DNA of 64,000 nt, from NCBI RefSeq assembly GCF_003020125.1, contig NZ_PYFW01000014.1, forward strand, positions 1-64,000, in the 5' to 3' direction. Below are positions 57,543 to 64,000 of this stretch, piece by piece; position 1 is the stretch's first letter, and every line of letters begins with the position of its first letter. Below the pieces are notes generated by a model. The model did no database searches, was not told where the DNA came from, and saw only the letters and a list, made by a program, of their open reading frames with translations. Position numbers and translations under genes: made by a program. The DNA comes from Bradyrhizobium sp. MOS003 (GTDB lineage: Bacteria > Pseudomonadota > Alphaproteobacteria > Rhizobiales > Xanthobacteraceae).

Positions 57543-58325
57543 CTGCTCGCCGCCGACCTTGTAGGCGGCGATCGCCTGCTGCCCCTTCGGCGAGACCAGC
57601 CAGTCGATGAAGGCCTGCCCGTCCTTCGCCTTCACGTTTGCATGCTTGGCCGGGTCGACCAGCATGACGCCGTACTGGTTGAACAGCCGCTTGTCGCCCT
57701 CGGTCAGGACCGCAAGCTCGCCGCGATTCTTGAAGGACAACCAGGTGCCGCGGTCCGACAAAACATAAGCGTTCGATGACGACGCCATGTTCAGCGCTGG
57801 GCCCATGCCCTGGCCGATCTCGCGATACCAGCTGTCCTTGCCGGCGCCGAGATCGACGCCCGCCTCCTTCCACAGCCGGAGCTCGGCCGCATGCGTGCCG
57901 GACTTGTCGCCGCGCGAGATGAACGGCGCCTTGGCGGTCGCGATCTTGCGCAGCGCATCGGTGACGTCCTTGCCGCCCGCGATCTTCGCCGGATCGCTCT
58001 GGGGACCGACGATGACGAAGTCGTTGTACATGACGTCGAAGCGCTTCACGCCCTGCCCTTCGGACATGAACTTATCTTCGGCAACCCGGTCATGGACGAA
58101 CACCACGTCGGCATCACCACGCCGCCCGATATCGAGCGCCTGGCCGGTGCCCACGGCAACGACCTTCACGCTAATGCCCTCGTCCTTCGAGAACAACGGC
58201 AGCAGATGGTCGAACAGGCCCGATTGTTCCGTCGAGGTGGTCGAGGCGACCGTGATGGTGCGGTCCTGCGCGAACGCGATGGTGGACCAGAGCAGAGCCG
58301 CTCCGACCGCGACTATTCTTTTCAT
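57516..58325 (-). CDS. tupA: tungstate-binding periplasmic protein
   Basis: A 269-residue binding protein with a signal peptide (ending STIAFAQD). The TupA signature TITVASTTSTEQSGLFDHLLP holds the conserved T-T-S oxyanion-binding residues; FISRGDKSGTHAAELRLWKEAG and YNDFVIVGPQSDPA are also typical. AGGGA precedes ATG 58325. It is encoded convergently with tupB and their ends overlap, which is unusual since tupABC normally form one operon. It could supply tungstate to a molybdo/tungsto-enzyme. Confidence 0.9.
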   Translation of the reverse strand: MKRIVAVGAALLWSTIAFAQDRTITVASTTSTEQSGLFDHLLPLFSKDEGISVKVVAVGTGQALDIGRRGDADVVFVHDRVAEDKFMSEGQGVKRFDVMYNDFVIVGPQSDPAKIAGGKDVTDALRKIATAKAPFISRGDKSGTHAAELRLWKEAGVDLGAGKDSWYREIGQGMGPALNMASSSNAYVLSDRGTWLSFKNRGELAVLTEGDKRLFNQYGVMLVDPAKHANVKAKDGQAFIDWLVSPKGQQAIAAYKVGGEQLFFPNASH

Positions 58326-58415
58326 ATATCGTCCCTGCACCAGATGCGAGGGCTCCAGACTAGCCTGAGAGAACGACACGGGGAACCTGGATTCGGTGCA
58401 GCTATGCGCCGTTCG

Positions 58416-58751
58416 TCAACGACCGGGACAATATCGCATCACGCGGCGAACGCCCTGCGGCTCCGGCTCCTTCATCCACTCGATCTTCCAGGCCTGCCAA
58501 AGCTTGTCGTCGTCGATGACATACGCAAAGGACGTTGTCGAAAAGCCCTTGTCGTTGCGAACCGTGATCTCGCCGCAAGCCGCTTCGATCGTGCGACCGT
58601 CCGGATCGGACGCGGGGCTGGTCCAGGAGATGTGGATCTCAGCATTGGGCGGGATGAGGTGAGCCGCGATTTTCGGCGTGAGATTGTCCGCAAGCGCCGG
58701 GGCACCGACGAAAATTGCGATGATCGCAGCCAGACAGATCTTGTGGATCAC
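58416..58751 (-). CDS. small exported protein
   Basis: A 111-residue protein beginning at GTG 58751 behind GGAGAGGAAA, with a signal peptide (HKICLAAIIAIFVGAPALADN). A beta-rich domain contains ISWTSPASDPDGRTIEAACGEITV, AYVIDDDKLWQAWKIEW and two cysteines. The longer upstream frame is dropped. It is transcribed in the same direction as tupA, 90 bases upstream. Family not recognised. Confidence 0.65.
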   Translation of the reverse strand: MIHKICLAAIIAIFVGAPALADNLTPKIAAHLIPPNAEIHISWTSPASDPDGRTIEAACGEITVRNDKGFSTTSFAYVIDDDKLWQAWKIEWMKEPEPQGVRRVMRYCPGR

Positions 58752-58869
58752 GTTTCCTCTCCTTCGCTTTCGAAGCAGAGCGTCACCATTTCGGCCGGGT
58801 TGGACTGTGGTCGCCGTCACATCGATCGGCCAAGCCATGGCCTTACGATGATCTTTCGGGCGCGCCGTC

Positions 58870-60276
58870 ATGGCTGACGCTTCATCCCTCACCGCCGTAC
58901 GCTGCAGATGTTCTGCAATTGATCTCCCCTGCATTGACAGGGGTGTGACGGCCGGGGCAGTTTTTCACATTGCTGGCGAATCAGCGATTGCCTCACGCCG
59001 AGTACCTCTTGGACAACTCCCAGTGCTTTCGAGACTGATATCGTTGCTGCGCCGCATCCCAGCGGTGAAATGGGCGTTCACCCGGCTTCGGCCATTGCCG
59101 CATGGCGGCAGCATCGACGGTGCGGCAGTCGCCGCGGAACAGCCTGTCATCGTCGCCGACAGCGCCGAAGCTCTTCCGGCCCTCGACACCGGCATCAGCA
59201 CTGAACCGCTGCGCAGCGACGCCGCGGTCGCCGAGGACGGCACTGCCCATCCTGCCATCGCGGAAACACCAGCTGATGTCGGCGGCAGCGACGATTCCCT
59301 GCAGCAGGCGCCGACGGGATTCCAGCCGGTCTTGGTGGCTGAGGTTTTAGTTTCGGACGAAGTGGCTGGCGGGACAGTCGATGGTCCCAAACCAGTCGAT
59401 GGTCCTGAACCCGTTAAGGGCGACGATGCGCCTTTGGAGCGTTCGACGACACTCGAGCCCGTCGCCACAGAAGCGGTCGCTACCATCGACGCCGCCGACG
59501 AGCCGGCCAAAGCGGCCGAGCCCATCATCGGCAGCGATCCATCGCCCGAGCTCGCGGCCGACGTTGAGCCTGATCTGGCGGAGCAGACCTCGTCCAATGT
59601 CGCGATCGCTTCCGTTGAAGTCGCTCCGGTTGACGCTCCCGCTCTCGTCGTTGCCGACGACCCCTCCACTGTTGCGGCCGTGGATGTCGGGCCCGTTGTA
59701 GACGACTCTCAGGTCACCCTTGCCGATCGCGATGTCTCGGCGGAGCCGGTCGCTGAAGACAGCCTCGACAGCGCCCCCACCTCCAGCGCTGCGATGACCA
59801 TCGAGCCGGCCGCGGCAGGCGATCCCGCCCCTGTCGTTGCGGAGGATTCTTCCGCCGACGCCGTCGTGGCCACCCATGATGAGCCGGCTCCGGCTCTCGC
59901 GACTCCGGTTGAAGAGATTCGCAGTTCGCCGAAACTTCGCGCGAAAGCCACCGAACCCGCCGATCGCGCCGCGCTGATCCGGCAGCGCTGGGCGGAAAGC
60001 GGAATCAGGATGTGGAATCCCCGCCTTCACGGCACCGGTGAAGCCACGCTGAATATCCAGGGCAGCGTCGGGCTGCTGCCGCCGGCGCCGGGCGAGACGA
60101 TGCCGCGCTACGACAAGCTGGAGTTCAAGATGCTCGGCGGACAGATCGTCTGCGAGGGCGTCATCGTCGAGGCCCCCGCGCAGGCGAGCCATCGCAACTT
60201 CACCCGGCTCGCCGAGCAGGGGAAGCTCGACCGGGTTCGCGAACCGGTGCGGGAACGCCAGGCCGCTCTCGCCTGA
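58870..60276 (+). CDS. acidic low-complexity protein with conserved ends
   Basis: Up to 468 residues. The N-terminus is hydrophobic/basic (VLSRLISLLRRIPAVKWAFTRLRPLPH). A 250-residue central region is almost only Ala, Val, Asp, Glu, Pro, Ser and Thr, with recurring short motifs such as DGPKPVDGPEPV and EDS. A folded-looking C-terminus contains RQRWAESGIRMWNPRLHGTG and KLEFKMLGGQIVCEGVIVEAP. The start is unsure: 58870 lacks a good ribosome-binding site and GTG 58945 is possible. Function unknown; the middle is probably disordered. Confidence 0.65.
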   Translation: MADASSLTAVRCRCSAIDLPCIDRGVTAGAVFHIAGESAIASRRVPLGQLPVLSRLISLLRRIPAVKWAFTRLRPLPHGGSIDGAAVAAEQPVIVADSAEALPALDTGISTEPLRSDAAVAEDGTAHPAIAETPADVGGSDDSLQQAPTGFQPVLVAEVLVSDEVAGGTVDGPKPVDGPEPVKGDDAPLERSTTLEPVATEAVATIDAADEPAKAAEPIIGSDPSPELAADVEPDLAEQTSSNVAIASVEVAPVDAPALVVADDPSTVAAVDVGPVVDDSQVTLADRDVSAEPVAEDSLDSAPTSSAAMTIEPAAAGDPAPVVAEDSSADAVVATHDEPAPALATPVEEIRSSPKLRAKATEPADRAALIRQRWAESGIRMWNPRLHGTGEATLNIQGSVGLLPPAPGETMPRYDKLEFKMLGGQIVCEGVIVEAPAQASHRNFTRLAEQGKLDRVREPVRERQAALA

Positions 60277-60340
60277 TCCTTTCCGCTGCAAGCGCCGTCG
60301 CACCGTGCTAGGCTGAGGTTTCCCGAACATGGGAAATCGC

Positions 60341-60613
60341 ATGCCTGCAAAGCTGCCGCGACTGATCGTGATCGCCGCCCTCTGCATCTCGCAAGGAGCC
60401 TTTGCGGCGCCTAGCAAACGGCCTCACCACACGCCGACGACCGATCGAACCGCGCCTTACAAGGCGGACCGGCTCTCCTCCTCGCGCGGCGAGACGATCC
60501 TCGACACGCCCGGCCGGACCACCGTGCTGACGCGAGAAATCCTCGACGACATGAACGCAAGGAGCCTTCGCGATGCCATGCGCTCGACCGCCGGCGTCAC
60601 CATCGGACGCTAG
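60341..60613 (+). pseudogene. truncated TonB-dependent siderophore receptor gene
   Basis: A signal peptide (KLPRLIVIAALCISQGAFAAP) is followed by the start of a siderophore-receptor plug: a TonB-box-like segment, ILDTPGRTTVLTREILDDMN and ARSLRDAMRSTAGVTIG. It then stops with TAG at 60611-60613, where about 600 further residues (plug and barrel) should follow. The stop falls inside a dispersed repeat, so a rearrangement at that repeat probably removed the rest. Confidence 0.72.
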
Positions 60614-60664
60614 AGCATGATCCGGAAAAGTGTGCGGCGGTTTTCCGATAGGTTTTTGCTCTAA
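60612..60664. repeat. dispersed intergenic palindrome, family E
   Basis: AGAGCATGATCCGGAAAAGTGTG-CGGCGGTTTTCCGATAGG followed by TTTTTGCTCT forms the well-known Rhizobiales AGCATGATCCGGAAAAG stem-loop repeat. It starts at the truncation point of the TonB-receptor remnant. Confidence 0.8.
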
Positions 60665-60721
60665 CAATAGACCAACGCGCGACGACGATTCATCCTGATG
60701 GCATCGCGCTTTAGGATCTGC

Positions 60722-62041
60722 TCACGGGATCGGAAAACCCTTCCAGATCCACTCGAGCGCTGACGGCAGCGTCTGCGCGATCGTCGGCCGATCGACGTGC
60801 TTGGCGTTGCGCACGAACAGGAACTGATAGTGATAACCCCTCTCCGCCAGGACCTTGGCCATCAGCGCATTCGACAGGGTCCAATCGTGCATGCCGTCGG
60901 GAATGGTGGGGTTCGGATAGAACAGGTCCTGGTCGCCGCCGAAGAACCAGAAGCGGATCGGTTTCGTCGGAGCGCTCACGATGAGCGGCACACCGGGCGG
61001 TTCCGCCGGCGTGAGCACGCCGGCCTTGGAGATCAGGTTGGGGCCCGCGGGCCCCGTCCATGCGCTGTGATATTCCCAGGCACCGCCGCGCAGCGACGGA
61101 TCATGCGGCCATTGCTGGTTGACCATTGTTGGCGAGAAGGCCAGCACCCGACGATAGAGATCCGGATAGAACCAAGCCATGGTGAAGGCCGCAGCCCCAC
61201 TCGAGCTCAACCCCATAGTCGCGCGTCCATCGGGATTCCCAGTGAGCCTGACGTCGGCGTTGGTCTCGACCAGCGGCAGCACTTCACGCTCGACGAATTG
61301 CGCGTAGGCGCCAGACACCGTGTCGTATTCGCGGCCGCGCTGGCTGCCCTGCGCGTCCTGGCCACCATTGCCGATCTGGATCACGACCATCGGCGGCACG
61401 CGGCGCTGGGCGATCAGATTGTCGAGGGTCGTTGCGAGGTCCTTGTAGGCGTTGGAGCCTCCGTCGCCGACCACGATGAACGGCGCTTCGGTGCCGCGCA
61501 CATATTGCGCCGGCACGTACACATCGATCGTGCGCGACCAGATGCCGGGATGGCTGGTGGTAACGATCATATGCGACTTGTCGTCCGGCGCAGTGACGGT
61601 CGTCATGATCGAGGAGTTGGTGCAACCGGCGACGTCGTCGCGGATCAGGCCGGGATTGTAGATCGTGCTCTGCTTCGAGGTCAGCGTGAACGACTTCGTC
61701 GTGCCGCGCGGCACGCCGTCCTTCGCGATCGTCTCCGGAGCCGGATTGTGGGTCGGACCGATGATGAAATTGCCTTCCGCCCCCGTCGGCGGCAGCGTGC
61801 CGTCGGGCAGTTCGGTCGCGCGCGGATAGTTGGCGCTCGATGGATCTCGCGTCGGCGGCGCCGTCTTGAAGTCGAGGCCCGTCGTGTCGATGAAGAACGG
61901 CGCCAACTTGTCCGTGGTGTTTGCACCAGGCGGCACGACCATGTTCTGGGTAACGCAGGCCGGCTGCGAGAGGGCCATTGAAGTGACGGAGAGGAGGGAA
62001 ATCAGCGTCGCCCCCGCAAGGACGGACAATGAATTGGTCAT
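60722..62041 (-). CDS. exported putative esterase (alpha/beta hydrolase)
   Basis: A 439-residue protein with a signal peptide (about 1-25, ending SMALSQP), a Pro/Thr-rich first half, and an esterase-D-like alpha/beta-hydrolase domain from about residue 180: TIDVYVPAQYVRGTEAPFIVVGDGG, the nucleophile region ATMGLSSSGAAAFTMAWFYPDLYRR, FFGGDQDLFYPNP (acidic residue) and NAKHVDRPT (His). GGGAGC precedes ATG 62041. The substrate is unknown; it is probably periplasmic. Confidence 0.82.
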   Translation of the reverse strand: MTNSLSVLAGATLISLLSVTSMALSQPACVTQNMVVPPGANTTDKLAPFFIDTTGLDFKTAPPTRDPSSANYPRATELPDGTLPPTGAEGNFIIGPTHNPAPETIAKDGVPRGTTKSFTLTSKQSTIYNPGLIRDDVAGCTNSSIMTTVTAPDDKSHMIVTTSHPGIWSRTIDVYVPAQYVRGTEAPFIVVGDGGSNAYKDLATTLDNLIAQRRVPPMVVIQIGNGGQDAQGSQRGREYDTVSGAYAQFVEREVLPLVETNADVRLTGNPDGRATMGLSSSGAAAFTMAWFYPDLYRRVLAFSPTMVNQQWPHDPSLRGGAWEYHSAWTGPAGPNLISKAGVLTPAEPPGVPLIVSAPTKPIRFWFFGGDQDLFYPNPTIPDGMHDWTLSNALMAKVLAERGYHYQFLFVRNAKHVDRPTIAQTLPSALEWIWKGFPIP

Positions 62042-62498
62042 TTTCAGCTCCCGGTACCGACGAGTCTTGCTGGCCCGTCTTGAGCAAAGTATGGCGGCAC
62101 GGTCGCCCCTGGTCAAACTTGGCCGGCGGCGTCGACGCGATACCCGCCATGCTCAAATGGACGACGCTCGTTATTCCGCGCATGTGCCGAATCGGGTGAG
62201 CTTGCAACCTACGCCACGGCCTGTCGGAGGATTTCGACGAGCGGCTCTCACATCGGCGGTGCGGCAATAGGTTGCGCCGACGCATATGGTTAGCGGAATA
62301 TAGCGGCGCCTTTTGCAGGCATTTGCAACCGATCCGCGGACTTCTGCGGCCTCTTATGCTTAACGTGGCCTCACCAGTCACTGGCCCTGAGCATCTGCGC
62401 GCGCGCAACCTGCGACGAGAGGATCGATCTAACGCCCCCTTTACCCGAGCCGTGCAAGATCGCCTGCGTTTTTGAAGGTATCCAGGGCTCGTATTGCA
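62042..62498. other. divergent intergenic region
   Basis: About 460 bases between the esterase and the GGDEF/EAL gene. No gene-like frame, RNA signature, repeat or operator was recognised. Confidence 0.4.
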
Positions 62499-64000
62499 AT
62501 GCCTGTCGCCAGATTCAAGTCTCATCTTACCACTATCGTGGATCTGTTCCGGGTCCCGGCCGACAATCCCGAGCTGACGCGCGCGCAGTTCGAAGCCTTC
62601 TCCAAGCAGATGCCGCTGCTCTACTTCATCCTGATCACCAACACGATCGCGGTCGCCTATACTTATGTTCCGCTGGCGCCCGCCTCGCTCAGCATGATCG
62701 TGCCGGGCGCATTGATCGCGGTGGCGGGCTATCGGACCTTCTGGTGGCTGCGGCAGCGCCACGTCGTACGCAGTGATGCCGCCATCCTGCGCAGTTTGCG
62801 TCTCACCAACTGGATCGCGGCGCCGATCGCGGCGGGCTTCACCGCCTGGTCGTTCGCGCTCTATCCCTACGGCGATCCCTTTGCCAAGAGCCAGGTCGCC
62901 TTCTACATGGCGGTGACCGTGATCGGCTGCATCTTCTCGCTGATGCATCTGCGTTCGTCCGCGCTGATCGTGACCCTGGTCGTCGACGTACCCTATGTGG
63001 TGTTCTACTTCGCCACGGGCGAGCCGACGCTGGAGGCGATGGCCATCAACAATTTGCTGGTCACCGGCGCGATGGTGACGGTGCTCACCATTTACTACCG
63101 GGACTTTGCCGATCTCGTCGCCAGCCGCAAGTCGCTGCTGGCACAGCAGACGGCGACCCAGGCGCTCTCGGACGAGAACTTCCGCCTCGCCAATCTGGAT
63201 TCCCTCACCGAGCTGCCGAACCGCCGCCGCTTCTTCGCCGAGTTGTCGAACGCCTTTGCCGACGCCGAGCGCAGACAGGTTCGCGTCGCGGTCGGTATCA
63301 TCGACCTCGACGGCTTCAAGCCGATCAACGACAATTACGGCCACAGCGTCGGCGACCGCGTCCTGATCGAGGCGGGCCGCCGCATCCGCGAGGTTTGCGA
63401 GGGCTTTGGCCCGCAACGCGTGGAATTCGCCCGGCTCGGCGGCGACGAATTCGGCCTCGTCGTGTGTGGTGATCCCGAAGACGCCGACCTGGCGCGGCTC
63501 GGCGAACGCATCGGCGCGCAGGTGAAGCTGCCCTACCAGCTCGACACCGCCCATACCGGCCTGTCCTGCTCGATCGGCTTTGCGTTGTATCCGGACTCCG
63601 CGACGACGTCGGAAGCTCTCTATGAATGCGCCGACTACTCGCTCTATCACGCCAAGCGTCATCAGCGCGGACGCACCGTGATCTTCTCCGGCGAGCTCGA
63701 AGCCGAGATTCGCAGCCGCGGCGTCATCGAAAACCTGCTGCGCACCTCCGATTTCGGCGCCGAGATGGAGCTGGTGTTCCAACCGATCGTCGATGCCATG
63801 AGCGAGCACACTGCGGGTTTCGAGACGCTGGCGCGCTGGCACAGCCCCCGCCTCGGCTGGGTCTCCCCTGCCGACTTCATTCCCGCCGCCGAGCGCATCG
63901 GCCTGATCCGTCCCTTGACTCAGGCGCTGCTGGCGCGGGCGCTGGCAACCGCCAAGACCTGGCCCGCCGACGTCCGCCTGTCGTTCAACCTGTCCGCCCA
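62499..64000 (+). CDS. membrane GGDEF-EAL cyclic-di-GMP protein (partial, runs off the window)
   Basis: At least 500 residues, with the 3' end beyond the window. The N-terminal part has about five or six hydrophobic segments (residues 40-205, for example LLYFILITNTIAVAYTYVPL and FYMAVTVIGCIFSLMHL). A GGDEF domain follows, with DSLTELPNRRRFF, IDLDGFKPINDNYGHSVGD and an intact RLGGDEFGL, and then the start of an EAL domain (FQPIVDAM, GFETLARWHSP). The RxxD inhibitory site ahead of GGDEF is not seen. It would make and/or break cyclic di-GMP; which activity holds cannot be settled without the rest. Confidence 0.92.
   Translation, partial: MPVARFKSHLTTIVDLFRVPADNPELTRAQFEAFSKQMPLLYFILITNTIAVAYTYVPLAPASLSMIVPGALIAVAGYRTFWWLRQRHVVRSDAAILRSLRLTNWIAAPIAAGFTAWSFALYPYGDPFAKSQVAFYMAVTVIGCIFSLMHLRSSALIVTLVVDVPYVVFYFATGEPTLEAMAINNLLVTGAMVTVLTIYYRDFADLVASRKSLLAQQTATQALSDENFRLANLDSLTELPNRRRFFAELSNAFADAERRQVRVAVGIIDLDGFKPINDNYGHSVGDRVLIEAGRRIREVCEGFGPQRVEFARLGGDEFGLVVCGDPEDADLARLGERIGAQVKLPYQLDTAHTGLSCSIGFALYPDSATTSEALYECADYSLYHAKRHQRGRTVIFSGELEAEIRSRGVIENLLRTSDFGAEMELVFQPIVDAMSEHTAGFETLARWHSPRLGWVSPADFIPAAERIGLIRPLTQALLARALATAKTWPADVRLSFNLSA

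Noticed and set aside
61284..63842. 852-codon reverse frame spanning the esterase and the GGDEF gene
   Set aside because: It crosses an intergenic region and two real genes in other frames; composition is that of antisense GC-rich DNA.

Overview
The window looks like a chromosomal segment of a Bradyrhizobium-type alphaproteobacterium. The signs are high GC throughout, GTG and TTG starts beside ATG, several families of short intergenic palindromes of the kind scattered through Bradyrhizobium genomes, and gene content typical of soil Bradyrhizobium. No rRNA, tRNA, CRISPR array, phage or insertion sequence was seen. Identification is by reading protein sequence; no database search was run.

The left flank (1-14 kb) is ordinary accessory content: a ClC-type channel, a class II aldolase, a decayed marC gene, a YciF-like ferritin-fold protein, a heat-shock block (Hsp20, a second-type Lon protease and a 51-residue protein), an HU protein, a thiolase, an exported GH1 glycosidase, a LysR regulator and several small proteins.

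The centre (about 14.7-52.5 kb) is one large lanthanide- and PQQ-linked C1/alcohol oxidation island. In order it holds: a TonB-dependent receptor with a NarL-type two-component pair; S-formylglutathione hydrolase (fghA); a PQQ-associated ABC cluster (binding protein, YVTN beta-propeller, ATPase, permease, exported coiled-coil protein) that resembles the methylobacterial lut lanthanide-transport cluster; the quinoprotein-relay set (CxxxCW protein, MoxJ-like binding protein, SoxH-like metallohydrolase, SoxYZ-like carrier); a NitT/TauT-type ABC importer; an orphan 26-codon pqqA; a lanmodulin homologue (lanM) with four EF-hands 12-13 residues apart; a PQQ dehydrogenase with its cytochrome c and MoxJ-like protein; then xoxF, cytochrome c, glutathione-dependent formaldehyde dehydrogenase and gfa behind an AraC-family regulator. 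A molybdenum hydroxylase pair and a third PQQ dehydrogenase with a Rieske protein and a truncated haemoglobin follow. All three PQQ dehydrogenases carry the Asp-x-Asp signature of lanthanide-dependent enzymes.

Read together, the island could take up lanthanides across both membranes (receptor plus ABC), buffer them in the periplasm (LanM), make PQQ precursor (PqqA), oxidise methanol or other alcohols with lanthanide-PQQ enzymes, pass electrons to c-type cytochromes, and clear formaldehyde to formate through Gfa, class III alcohol dehydrogenase and FghA.

The right flank (53-64 kb) has 3-hydroxybutyryl-CoA dehydrogenase, a PstS-like protein, a decayed arsenic operon in which only arsC is intact, tungstate transporter genes tupB and tupA placed tail to tail, a truncated TonB receptor, an exported esterase and a GGDEF/EAL protein that runs off the window.

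The least obvious signals are the lanM and pqqA genes, a 16-bp motif shared by the pqqA and xoxF upstream regions, an array of TCGGGAA half-sites upstream of the TonB receptor, and a 13-bp tandem repeat ahead of the third dehydrogenase.
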